A DNA stretch of 61,554 nucleotides from an uncultured Planktomarina sp. (GTDB lineage Bacteria > Pseudomonadota > Alphaproteobacteria > Rhodobacterales > Rhodobacteraceae), in assembly GCA_905181815.1 (NCBI GenBank), contig CAJIZA010000002.1:1-61554 (forward strand). Reading direction: 5' to 3'. Numbering within the stretch: the first letter of the stretch is position 1; every line of letters starts with the position of its first letter. The notes under the pieces are model-generated. The model was not told where the DNA came from, made no database searches, and was given only the letters and a program-made list of their open reading frames with translations. Of this stretch, positions 8,002-16,807 are shown in pieces. The position numbers were made by a program, and so were the translations under genes.

Positions 8002-8078
8002 TGGCGGACCGAGGAGGATTCGAACCCCCGACCCCCTGATTCGTAGTCAGGTACTCTATCCAGCTGAGCTATCGGTCC
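8002..8078 (-). tRNA. tRNA-Arg (anticodon ACG)
   Basis: This is a 77-nt tRNA with CCA encoded. The minus strand begins GGACCGATAGCTCAGCTGG (acceptor and D arm), has an anticodon stem CCTGA/TCAGG around the loop CTACGAA (anticodon ACG, decoding CGU/CGC/CGA after deamination), a T arm with GGTTCGAATCC, and ends TCGGTCC-G-CCA. All four stems pair. Its 3' end faces the island, the normal side for integrase attachment. Confidence 0.97.
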
Positions 8079-8136
8079 TCTGTTGGGGGAAATAGCGGCA
8101 GGCGGGCGTGGATGCAAGGGTAATATTTCGAAAACT

Positions 8137-8227
8137 TCAGTTGTTTGCTTTTGGCAACTCAGCAATAAATGTAATGCCCTGTGCACCTGATTTTTCTAGG
8201 CTCAAACGATCGCCGTGACCTGAGCCT
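8137..8227 (-). pseudogene. possible histidine-kinase C-terminal remnant
   Basis: Just past the stop codon of the flavoprotein gene, a different minus-strand frame reads GSGHGDRLSLEKSGAQGITF and ends ELPKANN before a stop. This resembles the last segment of histidine-kinase ATPase domains (GxGxG..., then GGTF..ELP). No start codon or upstream kinase sequence exists in this frame. It could be a leftover from a deletion or chance. Confidence is low. Confidence 0.3.
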
Positions 8228-9643
8228 TTAAGGAATAAATCGCTGTACTAGGCTGACCAACCGCTTAATGAACTGGCTTTCAAACAGCTTCGGTGAAAAA
8301 TAGGCGCCAGCAACCCTTTTGTTGATCTCCCCCATGGTGGGATAAGGCAGGACCATGGCGGCAATCGCAGACATTTTTAGATTGTTGGCCAAAGCCATAG
8401 CCCAGATCCCAATCATCTCTCCAGCCCCGGTGCCAACGATAGACGCACCAACAGGCCGGCCTTTGACCACCATAACTTTTATTAAACCCATGGTCTTGCC
8501 GGTGGCAATAGCCCGGTCGCTGCCACCAAAATCAAATCGGGCAACCTCCAAATGCGCGCCATATTTTGCACGCGCCTGCGCTTCGGTCAGTCCCACTTGT
8601 GCCAGCTCGGGATCAGTGTAGGTCGCCCAAGGAATATGATCGCTCTTCGCCTTGGCCGGCAGACCAAAGAGCATCGAACGGATCACAACCCCGGCATGAT
8701 AACCCGCCACATGGGTGAATTGCAGACCACCTGCCACATCACCAATCGCATAGACCCGCCGGTTGCTGGTGCGCATGCCCGCGTCCACCTTTATCCCACC
8801 TCGGTCGCAGGCTATTCCAGCGGCTTCCAGATCGAGCCACTCTGTATTGACCTTGCGGCCCACGGCCATCAAAAGATGCGTGCCGTGAAATTCACCCTGC
8901 GATGTGGACACTGTGATATCACCGTCCGCGTCTGACACGCTTTGTGCCAAAGCTCCCTCGACAATCTCAATGCCTTCATCGCTCAACTTCTGCACGAGGA
9001 TCGCGGCCAATTCGGGATCATCCTTGGCAAAAACCTTTTGCCCTTCGATTACCGTCACCTCAGATCCAAGTCGACGGTGCGCCTGCGCCATCTCCATTCC
9101 AATTGGACCACCGCCAATGATCAAGAGGTGATTGGGCCGCTCGCGCAAATCGAATATTGTATGATTTGTATAATGGGGCACATCGCTCAAGCCAGGGATG
9201 GCTGGCACGAAGGGGCTGGAGCCGGTGGCAATTACAATTCTGCGCGCGGTGATCACCCGATCTCCCGCTTGGACCTCTGTGGGGGATATAAAACGGCCAA
9301 AAGCTTCAATCACGGTTACTCCCAGGCCCTCAAACCGCGCCACGCTATCATGCGGCGCGATCTGGCCAATGACCGAGGCAACAAAATCTTTGGCCTTCCC
9401 ATAACTGATCGTATTCTTCCCCGGCCCAACACCCATGGCGGCATTGCCCCCCTGCCCATGAGCCACAGAGGCAGCAGCCAAAAGAGCTTTAGACGGCACG
9501 CAGCCATAATTGAGGCAATCACCCCCCATTTTATGGCCCTCAAGCAATACGACGCGCGCGCCCATCTGCACCGCACCCGCCGCAACAGATAGGCCGCCCG
9601 CGCCGCCACCAATCACCAAAACATCTGTATCTATCCGCTCCAT
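8228..9643 (-). CDS. mercuric reductase-like FAD/NAD(P) disulfide oxidoreductase
   Basis: This is a class I pyridine-nucleotide-disulfide oxidoreductase, 471 residues. The N-terminal FAD site is VIGGGAGGLS; the redox pair is Cys43/Cys48 in GGDCLNYGCVPSK; the NAD(P) site GGGPIGME is near residue 180; the second FAD motif is YAIGDVAGG. In the C-terminal dimer domain the usual catalytic His-x-Pro of lipoamide dehydrogenase is replaced by YPT, as in MerA relatives, and the MerA C-terminal Cys pair is absent. It is therefore probably neither a true Lpd nor a mercury-reducing enzyme. It follows the TVP38-family gene by 2 nt, a pairing that suggests membrane-associated redox work. Confidence 0.85.
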   Translation of the reverse strand: MERIDTDVLVIGGGAGGLSVAAGAVQMGARVVLLEGHKMGGDCLNYGCVPSKALLAAASVAHGQGGNAAMGVGPGKNTISYGKAKDFVASVIGQIAPHDSVARFEGLGVTVIEAFGRFISPTEVQAGDRVITARRIVIATGSSPFVPAIPGLSDVPHYTNHTIFDLRERPNHLLIIGGGPIGMEMAQAHRRLGSEVTVIEGQKVFAKDDPELAAILVQKLSDEGIEIVEGALAQSVSDADGDITVSTSQGEFHGTHLLMAVGRKVNTEWLDLEAAGIACDRGGIKVDAGMRTSNRRVYAIGDVAGGLQFTHVAGYHAGVVIRSMLFGLPAKAKSDHIPWATYTDPELAQVGLTEAQARAKYGAHLEVARFDFGGSDRAIATGKTMGLIKVMVVKGRPVGASIVGTGAGEMIGIWAMALANNLKMSAIAAMVLPYPTMGEINKRVAGAYFSPKLFESQFIKRLVSLVQRFIP

Positions 9644-9645
9644 GC

Positions 9646-10377
9646 TTAAATCCCTTTATTGCCGCGTAAGACCTTAAGCAAGACCGGCAAGGCCGAGAGC
9701 AAGCAAAGTCCCAAAATTGGCAGAATAATTTGCGGCTCCCACACGACCGCGAGATCTGGTGTCTGCCCGCGCTCAAAGATGTCGCCCAGCCCCGCGCCAA
9801 TAGAGGTGAACACCAAAGCCCCAGGAAAAATTCCAAAAAAGGTAGAAATAACAAAGCGCCGAAGCGGTACATCGAGAAAACTTGGAACCAGATTGGCCAA
9901 AAAGAATGGGACCCCCGGAATCAAACGGATGAGGAATAACATGGACCATTGGTTTTCATCCACACCGTCCTTAATCCTTTTAACCAAACCTTCAGAATTT
10001 TCCAAAGTGGCAGCAAGGTTTGCGCCAAACCCCCAGCGCGCCGCCAAGAAAATTGTACTCGCTCCCAATGTTGCCCCCAACATATTATAAAACACTCCTG
10101 GAAAGGTCGCGAATAAAAATCCACCGGTCAGTGAGAGAACCAATCCCCCCGGCACTGAAAACGCCACAAACAACGTATAGAAAAGAATGAAGAGCAGGAC
10201 CGCTGCCAGGTAATTGGCATCCCGAAATTCAACCAAAATCGCCCGATGCTCTTGCAGACTGTCGAAGCTTAAATACCCTTGCAAAAAATATGACCCAGAT
10301 GCCACAAACATCAGCAACAAGATTGGGGCGCGATAATCCACCATTATACGAAAAACGGATGTGAAGAATGCCTGCAT
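9646..10377 (-). CDS. TVP38/TMEM64 (DedA-like) membrane protein
   Basis: A 243-residue inner-membrane protein with about five or six hydrophobic segments and the SNARE-associated/VTT core, seen as FSVPGGLVLSLTGGFLF, an ARWGFG segment and RLIPGVPFFLANLVPSF. These two re-entrant half-motifs are the mark of the TVP38/DedA superfamily, whose members flip phospholipids or undecaprenyl phosphate. It is transcribed ahead of the MerA-like oxidoreductase with a 2-nt gap, so the two are expressed together. Confidence 0.88.
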   Translation of the reverse strand: MQAFFTSVFRIMVDYRAPILLLMFVASGSYFLQGYLSFDSLQEHRAILVEFRDANYLAAVLLFILFYTLFVAFSVPGGLVLSLTGGFLFATFPGVFYNMLGATLGASTIFLAARWGFGANLAATLENSEGLVKRIKDGVDENQWSMLFLIRLIPGVPFFLANLVPSFLDVPLRRFVISTFFGIFPGALVFTSIGAGLGDIFERGQTPDLAVVWEPQIILPILGLCLLSALPVLLKVLRGNKGI

Positions 10378-10611
10378 TATTAAATTCCCTATATATTCCC
10401 CTAAACATGCCTACCAAAAGAAAATTTTCCTACCCCACCTCACGCTTCATTAATAAAAATCACAAAATTGTTCCGGTGATTATAACCTTTCTTAAAGAAT
10501 TGTGCCGAAAATAACGCATTGTCTGTTTGACTCGCCGTCAATCAGGCTCTACAGGCTGGATCCTGAAATAAATGGGTTAGCAGTTGAGCTGATCCAACCG
10601 GAGACTTCGCG
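10378..10611 (+). promoter_or_regulatory. rpmH leader with possible promoter
   Basis: This 234-nt gap lies between the divergent TVP38 gene and rpmH. A TTGACT (10527-10532) and TACAGG (10550-10555) pair with 17-nt spacing could be the rpmH promoter; the -10 match is weak. The start codon follows GGAGACTTCGCG. I saw no DnaA-box cluster, so there is no support for a replication origin here. Confidence 0.35.
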
Positions 10612-10746
10612 ATGAAACGCACATTCCAACCATCGAACCTTGTTCGCAAACGCCGCCACGGATTCCGTGCACGCATGGCTACAAAAGCTGGTCGCAAAAT
10701 TTTGAATGCGCGCCGCGCCCGTGGCCGGAAATCATTAAGCGCATAA
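10612..10746 (+). CDS. rpmH: 50S ribosomal protein L34
   Basis: A 44-residue L34, complete: it begins [19 protein letters not shown] and ends with the basic [12 protein letters not shown] tail. It is a small late-assembly protein of the 50S subunit. It is the first gene of the conserved rpmH-rnpA-yidD block, with rnpA starting about 12 nt after its stop. Confidence 0.97.
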
Positions 10747-10760
10747 GCGCCCTTTCAGTG

Positions 10761-11150
10761 ATGTCTAAATTTAAAAACATTAAGTCCGGTGATCATGGGT
10801 CGTCGGACTTGTTGGTATTGGAGCGTTTAAAACAACGCAAAGACTTTTTGCGGCTGGCCCATGCTAAACGGGTCCATTCCACAAGCTTCGTACTTCAGGC
10901 CCGTGACCGGGGCGATAAGCAGGTGCTGCGCGTAGGCTTCACCTGTTCCAAAAAAGTCGGCAATGCGGTGGCGCGCAACCGTGCAAAACGCCGGCTACGC
11001 GAAACGGTCCGTCTGATATTACCACGGTTTGGTCAGGTCGGTCATGATTATGTGCTCATTGGCCGAGCCAACATCACCGCCACCACCAAATTCACCGCGC
11101 TGCAAGAAGAGCTCTTATCTGCCTTGCGAAAATTGCAAAACAACCCATGA
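10761..11150 (+). CDS. rnpA: ribonuclease P protein component
   Basis: This is the protein subunit that helps RNase P RNA trim 5' leaders of tRNA precursors. It has about 129 residues and the family RNR motif [10 protein letters not shown] near residue 75, with the substrate-binding [15 protein letters not shown] before it. A GTG at 10758 precedes the ATG used here; either could start. Its last codons overlap the yidD start (ATGA), giving coupled translation. Confidence 0.95.
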   Translation: MSKFKNIKSGDHGSSDLLVLERLKQRKDFLRLAHAKRVHSTSFVLQARDRGDKQVLRVGFTCSKKVGNAVARNRAKRRLRETVRLILPRFGQVGHDYVLIGRANITATTKFTALQEELLSALRKLQNNP

Positions 11151-11386
11151 CGATCTTTGCCCATATCCTCGCCCTCCCCGTGCGATTTTACCGACTGTTT
11201 TTTAGCCCCTGGGTGGGGTTTAATTGCCGGTATCAACCCACCTGCTCGGCCTATGCGCTTGAGGCGCTGGAAAAACACGGCGCGGTCAAAGGCTCTGCAT
11301 TGATCGTGCGGCGCTTAGGCCGATGCCACCCTTTTGGCGGCGATGGCTACGATCCAGTACCAGGCAAACACCCGCCTAAATCGTGA
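11147..11386 (+). CDS. yidD: membrane protein insertion efficiency factor YidD
   Basis: A 79-residue member of the YidD family, an amphipathic inner-membrane-associated protein that assists YidC-dependent insertion. The conserved Cys-containing core is present: [13 protein letters not shown], and [17 protein letters not shown] at the C-terminus. It overlaps rnpA by 4 nt. yidC itself lies 2.2 kb downstream, separated by ttcA and a dead EAL gene. Confidence 0.95.
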   Translation: MTIFAHILALPVRFYRLFFSPWVGFNCRYQPTCSAYALEALEKHGAVKGSALIVRRLGRCHPFGGDGYDPVPGKHPPKS

Positions 11387-11659
11387 CCAAAATCCACTCC
11401 ACAGGGGTGTTTCAACCAAATCTCTTGGAGAGAATTTGATTGCCGTGCGACACAATGATCTGGCAAATATGTGAAAAAGAAATAAAATGCAGAAAGTTTT
11501 GAATTGTGCATCTTGGGGTGCGTGTTGTGGCGATCAAGGCGCTGCGTCCTAACGCATCCGGCACCTGGCATCTTTTGCCCTAAGCCCCACCCAAAATTTG
11601 GGACCCAACCCTCATAATTCCATCCCATTTATAAGCCACCGATCCTAGGCCGCGGCTGT
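11387..11659. other. intergenic, no gene recognised
   Basis: This is 273 nt after yidD with no convincing reading frame. A short A/T-rich patch near 11455-11500 is visible, but no clear terminator with a U-run. Confidence 0.5.
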
Positions 11660-11857
11660 CTATTTTACAACATTGAGCGTGGCTTTTGCCCGCTCAGGGG
11701 ACATATCATGACACTTATTTGACGCGACCGCCTCTTGGCTCATATACAAGATCTGATCAAAGACCACGGAACTTTTCGGGTCTTGTGCCAAATCCTTAAA
11801 CTCAAATTTATGCAGCGCTGAACCAAGCGCGCAATGCGCTTGCCCATAAACCCGCAT
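11660..11857 (-). CDS. small hypothetical protein, possibly N-terminally truncated
   Basis: A 65-residue frame, divergent from ttcA. The sequence looks protein-like ([46 protein letters not shown]) with two Cys that could pair, as in small periplasmic proteins. There is no signal peptide, and an in-frame stop lies seven codons before the ATG, so it may be the remainder of a longer secreted protein. I do not recognise a family. No function is proposed. Confidence 0.35.
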   Translation of the reverse strand: MRVYGQAHCALGSALHKFEFKDLAQDPKSSVVFDQILYMSQEAVASNKCHDMSPERAKATLNVVK

Positions 11858-11978
11858 ATGCGCCGCGACATTGGGTTACCGCCTGAGCACAAACCGCCCG
11901 ATCCATTCAGATTTCTTTCGTAGTCTGGCGGATCCACGAGCAATTGCAACCCATGAACGGCTTGGGCATAAGGAGCGC

Positions 11979-12815
11979 ATGTTAGATGACAATATGGAAA
12001 TTCATCCCCTCTTTGAGGGGGCGCCAAAAACCACTGAGTTTAAAAAGCTCCGCAAGCGCCTGCTGCGCAACACCCGCGAAGCCATCGAACACTATGGGAT
12101 GATTGAGCCAGGCGCGCGCTGGTTGGTCTGCCTATCGGGCGGTAAAGACAGCTACACGCTCCTCGCGGTGCTCTATGAGTTGAAATGGCGCGGCCTGCTA
12201 CCAGTGGATTTGATTGCTTGCAATCTAGATCAAGGTCAGCCGGCCTTTCCAGCAACAGTTTTGCCTGAGTTCCTTGGGCGCATGCAGGTGCCGCATCGTA
12301 TTGAATACCGCGACACCTATTCCGTGGTGATGGACAAAACACCGGCCGGGCGCACCTTTTGCGCGCTGTGCTCCCGGTTGCGGCGCGCCAATCTGTACCG
12401 GATCGCCCGAGAGGAAGGTTGCTCCGCGGTGGTTCTGGGTCACCACCGCGATGATATTTTAGAGACATTTTTTATGAACCTATTTCACGGCGGCCGATTG
12501 GCCACAATGCCGCCCAAACTGGTCAATGAAGATAAAGATCTCTTTTTGTACCGCCCCCTTGCGCATGTCGCTGAGCAAGATTGCGAGGCTTTTGCCAAAG
12601 CGATGAATTACCCGATCATTCCCTGTGATCTCTGCGGCAGCCAAGATGGGCTGCAGCGTCAACAGGTAAAGGCAATTTTGGATGGCTGGGAGGCCAATCA
12701 TCCCGGGCGGCGCAATGTGCTGTTTCGCGCATTAACCAATGCCAGACCCTCTCATCTTCTTGACAGCAAGTTGTTTGATTTCCTTGGCCTGGCTCTCGAG
12801 CCGCGGGACGAATGA
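11979..12815 (+). CDS. ttcA: tRNA 2-thiocytidine(32) synthetase TtcA
   Basis: TtcA adds sulphur to cytidine 32 of some tRNAs using ATP and a [4Fe-4S] cluster. The protein shows the PP-loop SGGKDSYTL, the CxxC pair in [11 protein letters not shown] and the third Cys region IPCDLCGSQ; the core [18 protein letters not shown] is intact. I place the start at the ATG at 11979 (278 residues), which follows AAGGAG. The open frame continues upstream to 11871 without family similarity. It stands alone between yidD and the EAL pseudogene. Confidence 0.93.
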   Translation: MLDDNMEIHPLFEGAPKTTEFKKLRKRLLRNTREAIEHYGMIEPGARWLVCLSGGKDSYTLLAVLYELKWRGLLPVDLIACNLDQGQPAFPATVLPEFLGRMQVPHRIEYRDTYSVVMDKTPAGRTFCALCSRLRRANLYRIAREEGCSAVVLGHHRDDILETFFMNLFHGGRLATMPPKLVNEDKDLFLYRPLAHVAEQDCEAFAKAMNYPIIPCDLCGSQDGLQRQQVKAILDGWEANHPGRRNVLFRALTNARPSHLLDSKLFDFLGLALEPRDE

Positions 12816-12967
12816 AATCCTCCCGCCGATTAAACCAATCCTTACTGTTTGTCCGCTAACTGTCCTGACGACGAGGAGGAAGACCCGTGATTGCTTGGCC
12901 ACAGCGCAGGCAGATCGCACAATCCGATCTAAAGCATCGTCAGCTGGTCACCCGAATTCTATAGTCG

Positions 12968-13438
12968 ATGGACCAATTCGATCTGCAGGCAAACAGGATC
13001 TCAATTGAGGTGCTTGAAAATGTCGTGATCCAAAATGCGGCATCGCCGATGCGCCACTCGATCAAATCTCTGGCCAAGCTCAGATGTCACATTGATCTTG
13101 ATGATTTTGGCACCGCACAAAATCCATTCAACCCCCTCCGCTAACCGAACATCGACCAAATGAAAATTAATCGCTCCGTTGTTTTCAACATTGATGAGGA
13201 CACCAAAAAGCAAAAGATGCTCACAGCTGTCGTTTTATTGGCTCAACGCTTTAATCTTGACACCATAGCCCAGGGGATTGAAACCGATGCGGAGCTGCGC
13301 GTCGTTCAAAAACTTGACTAAGGCCATGCGCAGGTATGCGGAATCGGCAGGCCCATGTCCCTTGAACAATTGCAAAATTGGGCTCTGCAATACCAACAGT
13401 CGCCCCACCCGCATGCATCACCCGCAAAATTGGCATAA
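12968..13438 (+). pseudogene. EAL-domain phosphodiesterase remnant
   Basis: This single frame of 156 codons carries the second half of an EAL (cyclic-di-GMP phosphodiesterase) domain: ISIEVLENV, CHIDLDDFGTAQ, PNIDQMKINRSVV, LDTIAQGIETDAEL and a GIGRPMSLEQLQNW end. Two in-frame TAA stops interrupt it (13142 and 13319). Both are point changes, since the frame is unbroken across them. The N-terminal half with the EAL motif and any sensor or GGDEF domain is gone. It is a fairly recent inactivation on top of an older deletion. Confidence 0.75.
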
Positions 13439-13545
13439 AGGGCGCTAAAAGCCCAGAAATCCCCGAATCTACTTGACCTTTTGCCCTGCCAGCGGTTGAA
13501 CCCCATGTAACCCGATATCGGGCAAATGACGCATGGTGGGCTCAA

Positions 13546-15330
13546 ATGGACGATCAAAATAAAAACCTTCTCTTGGCCACGGGCCTTAGCTTTGCAGTGA
13601 TGCTGGCCTGGTTCGCAATTGCGCCGCCGCAAACTGCGCCACCGCCGGAGCAGGCCCAGACTGACACCGCTCCCGTTGCCGCAACAGCCCCTGGAACTGC
13701 CGATGTGAATACAAATATGGGCTCTGGGAACGCGCAGGCCGTCGCCGACGCCTCCCGGATCACGATCAGCACGCCGCGCCTCGAAGGCTCCCTATCGCTT
13801 CTCGCGGGCCGGATCGATGATTTGCGCCTGAAAGATTATACCGAAACCATAAAAAAAGGGTCCAAAATCGTTACGCTTCTGTCACCGGAAGGTTCCAATA
13901 ACGCCTACTACGGCATAAACGGTTGGGCCGCCGCCTCTGGCGTTGATCCAGCCGACGTGCCGGGACCCACCACGCTCTGGTCCTCCAAATTCACCAAGCT
14001 GACCCCCACATCCCCCGTGACCCTCACATGGAATAATGGCAAAGGCCTGGTCTTTCAGCGCGTGATATCAGTCGATGAAAATTTTATGTTTAGTATCGAG
14101 CAAAGGGTGCAAAACAACGGTGCGGCCGCTGTTGCGCTGGCTCCCTATGGTCAAATCGCCCGCCACGGCGAGCCGCCCAACCTCAAAGGTTTTTTCATTC
14201 TGCACGAAGGCATGGTGCGCATGTCCGACGGCGAATTGAACGAAACCAAATATAACAATATGCCCGAACTCGATATCAACCCCAAAGAACGCGCCCCGGC
14301 AGATGTCGTGCAAGTGGTCGAAGGAGGATGGATCGGATTCACGGATCATTATTGGATGACTACAATTGTACCGCAGGGCGCGTTCAAATCCGTTGCCAAA
14401 TATGACATCAACAACGACGTCTATTTAACCGAGGCGGTACAGCCAACACAGACCATCGAAGCGGGCGCCTCAACCACAGTTACATCGCAGTTCTTCGCAG
14501 GTGCGAAAGAGTGGGAAGTGATCCGCAGCTACCAAAAAGACAAGGGCGTGGATCGCTTCGTCGACAGCATCGACTGGGGTTGGTTCTACTTCTTGACCAA
14601 ACCTATATTCTGGCTGCTCCATACGATGAACAGTTTCATCGGCAATATGGGCTGGTCAATCATCTGCTTAACCCTCGTGATCAAAGCCCTGCTTTTGCCC
14701 CTGGCTTATAAATCTTATGTCTCTATGGCCCGTATGAAAGAGCTGCAGCCAGAGATGGAGAAACTAAAAGAGCGCGCTGGCGACGACCGACAAAAAATGC
14801 AGCAAGGCATGATGGAGCTTTACAAGAAAAATAAGGTCAATCCTGCCGCAGGCTGCCTGCCCATCTTACCGCAAATACCAATTTTCTTTTCGCTGTATAA
14901 AGTGATCTTCGTGACGCTGGAGCTGCGGCACGCCAGCTGGTTCGGTCCATTCCAAGACCTTTCCGCGCCAGATCCAACCTCGTTTATGAATCTGTTTGGC
15001 TTGCTGCCTTGGGGCGCACCAGAGCCTGGATCCATCATGGCCTTGATCTTGATCGGCATCTTGCCACTTCTTTTGGGCATTTCCATGTGGATGCAGCAAA
15101 AACTCAATCCTTCGCCAACAGATCCAACCCAGGCGATGATCTTCGCTTGGATGCCTTGGGTGTTTATGTTTATGCTCGGCGGCTTCGCCTCTGGGCTCGT
15201 GGTCTACTGGATTGCCAACAACACGATCACCTTCATTCAGCAATATTCGATCATGCGTAGCCAAGGGGTCAAACCAGATGTCTTTGGTAATATCACCAGT
15301 ACCTTCAAGCGATCAAAAAAGAAGGGCTGA
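13546..15330 (+). CDS. yidC: membrane protein insertase YidC
   Basis: YidC inserts and folds inner-membrane proteins, alone or with SecYEG. The 594-residue protein has an N-terminal membrane anchor (residues 6-24), a periplasmic beta-sandwich domain (about 60-340) and the conserved five-helix core from about 350 with GWSIICLTLVIKALLLPL, GCLPILPQIPIFFSLYKV and a final MPWVFMFMLGGFASGLVVYW. The Arg/Lys-rich tail RSKKKG suits ribosome contact. The MOSC gene starts immediately after its stop, so they form an operon with engB. Confidence 0.97.
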   Translation: MDDQNKNLLLATGLSFAVMLAWFAIAPPQTAPPPEQAQTDTAPVAATAPGTADVNTNMGSGNAQAVADASRITISTPRLEGSLSLLAGRIDDLRLKDYTETIKKGSKIVTLLSPEGSNNAYYGINGWAAASGVDPADVPGPTTLWSSKFTKLTPTSPVTLTWNNGKGLVFQRVISVDENFMFSIEQRVQNNGAAAVALAPYGQIARHGEPPNLKGFFILHEGMVRMSDGELNETKYNNMPELDINPKERAPADVVQVVEGGWIGFTDHYWMTTIVPQGAFKSVAKYDINNDVYLTEAVQPTQTIEAGASTTVTSQFFAGAKEWEVIRSYQKDKGVDRFVDSIDWGWFYFLTKPIFWLLHTMNSFIGNMGWSIICLTLVIKALLLPLAYKSYVSMARMKELQPEMEKLKERAGDDRQKMQQGMMELYKKNKVNPAAGCLPILPQIPIFFSLYKVIFVTLELRHASWFGPFQDLSAPDPTSFMNLFGLLPWGAPEPGSIMALILIGILPLLLGISMWMQQKLNPSPTDPTQAMIFAWMPWVFMFMLGGFASGLVVYWIANNTITFIQQYSIMRSQGVKPDVFGNITSTFKRSKKKG

Positions 15331-15331
15331 T

Positions 15332-16081
15332 ATGCCGCGCGTTACGGACATATTCCGCCACCCACTGAAATCCCATGGGCGTGAGGCCTTGAAAGAAGTG
15401 ACATTGTCTCAGGGTGCAGCCATGCCATGGGATCGGCGCTGGGCAGTGGCCCATGAAGCATCCAAGGCCGATGGCAGCGGATGGGCATCCTGCGCCAATT
15501 TTTCTCGCGGCTCAAAAGCGCCCCTCCTCATGGCCATCACCGCGCGGCTCAACGAGGCGGATCAAAGCCTCACCCTATCGCATCCGAATCACAAAGACTT
15601 TACCTTTCAACCCGATGATGAGCGGCAGCTTTCAGGGTTTTTAGCTTGGGTCAAAGCCTTGATGCCCGCAGATCGCGCGCAGTCAGCGCGCATTTTGCGC
15701 CTCCCCGAGCGGGGCTTTACAGATACCGACTTTCCGTCCGTCAGCATCAATAGCCATGCCTCCTTGCGCGCTCTTTCTGAGCATATGGGGCAGCCACTGT
15801 CGCCACTCCGCTGGCGCGGCAATCTTTGGATTGACGGGCTTGAACCATGGGTTGAGCACAGCTGGCTCAAGCAAAGGTTTCGCATCGGCAGCGTGGTGTT
15901 TGAAGGCGTGGAGCCAATTGTGCGCTGCTTAGCCACGACCGCCAATCCAGACACGGGCCTGCGCGATGCAGATACGCTTAGATCTCTAAATGCGCTTTGC
16001 GGTCATCAGGACTTTGGCCTGTATGCCCGCGTGATTGAATCGGGCACACTCTCACTCGATGACACGTTGGAGCTGTTATGA
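15332..16081 (+). CDS. MOSC-domain protein
   Basis: MOSC domains occur in molybdenum-cofactor sulfurases and in proteins that deliver sulphur or reduce N-hydroxylated compounds. This 249-residue protein has an N-terminal beta-barrel segment (RVTDIFRHPLKSHGREAL) and a MOSC core ending GVEPIVRCLATTANPDTGLRD, where the Cys in VRCLA is the usual active or ligand Cys. The ATG at 15332, one base after the yidC stop, follows GAAGGG and is preferred to a longer frame inside yidC. It overlaps engB by 4 nt. Confidence 0.85.
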   Translation: MPRVTDIFRHPLKSHGREALKEVTLSQGAAMPWDRRWAVAHEASKADGSGWASCANFSRGSKAPLLMAITARLNEADQSLTLSHPNHKDFTFQPDDERQLSGFLAWVKALMPADRAQSARILRLPERGFTDTDFPSVSINSHASLRALSEHMGQPLSPLRWRGNLWIDGLEPWVEHSWLKQRFRIGSVVFEGVEPIVRCLATTANPDTGLRDADTLRSLNALCGHQDFGLYARVIESGTLSLDDTLELL

Positions 16082-16728
16082 TCCTACCATTCCCAATCGC
16101 GGAACCTGAAAGCGACGCTGCCGCCGAGTTGGGGCGCAAATTGTTTTCCGGTCCGGTGGACTTTCTCAAGGGTGTGGTTGCCATGGATGGCCTGCCCGAT
16201 GCCGATCGCGTCGAGGTCTGCTTCGCCGGGCGTTCAAATGTAGGAAAATCTAGCTTAATCAACGCGCTGACCAACAGAAAAGGTTTGGCCCGCGCCTCCA
16301 ATACCCCCGGGCGCACCCAAGAGATTAATTTCTTCGAATTGGGCGAGACGCGCTATTTGGTCGATCTGCCCGGTTATGGCTATGCCAATGCGCCGCTCGC
16401 AGTGGTCGAAAAATGGCAACGCCTTCTGAAAAACTACCTCTCTGGTCGCCCCAATCTGCGCCGAGCCTTTGTATTGATCGACAGCCGCCACGGCATCAAA
16501 CCGGTGGATGAGGAGATTATGCAGCTCATGAACAGATCTGCCCTGACCTTTCAGGTGGTCATGACCAAGGCCGATAAGATCAAAGACCACGAACAAGATC
16601 GGGTTTTGGAGCAAGTGCGCGGGAAGTTGGCCAAACACCCCGCCGCCTTCCCAGAACTGATTATGACAAGTTCAGAAAAAGGCGATGGCATCGCCACATT
16701 GCGCGCTGTGATCTCCAGCTTAGAGTAG
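16078..16728 (+). CDS. engB: ribosome biogenesis GTPase YsxC/EngB
   Basis: EngB is a small GTPase needed for 50S subunit assembly. This copy has 216 residues. G motifs are complete: G1 AGRSNVGKSSL, G2/switch I TPGRTQEINF, G3 VDLPGYGYA, G4 MTKADK and G5 TSSEKGDG. The ATG overlaps the MOSC stop. It is the third gene of the yidC operon. Confidence 0.95.
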   Translation: MILPFPIAEPESDAAAELGRKLFSGPVDFLKGVVAMDGLPDADRVEVCFAGRSNVGKSSLINALTNRKGLARASNTPGRTQEINFFELGETRYLVDLPGYGYANAPLAVVEKWQRLLKNYLSGRPNLRRAFVLIDSRHGIKPVDEEIMQLMNRSALTFQVVMTKADKIKDHEQDRVLEQVRGKLAKHPAAFPELIMTSSEKGDGIATLRAVISSLE

Positions 16729-16807
16729 CTGCCCCTCTGTAAAACACTCTTGGCAGCACCGCTTGAATTTACTACGCTTCTATTAGCCGCTTCAGAAAGA
16801 TTACCCC

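Noticed and set aside
8942-9592. Long plus-strand frame opposite the MerA-like gene
   Set aside because: It is an antisense shadow of the flavoprotein with no recognisable protein character or ribosome site.
10378-10611. Possible replication origin next to rpmH
   Set aside because: No cluster of DnaA boxes and no dnaA or dnaN nearby; only a possible promoter is visible.
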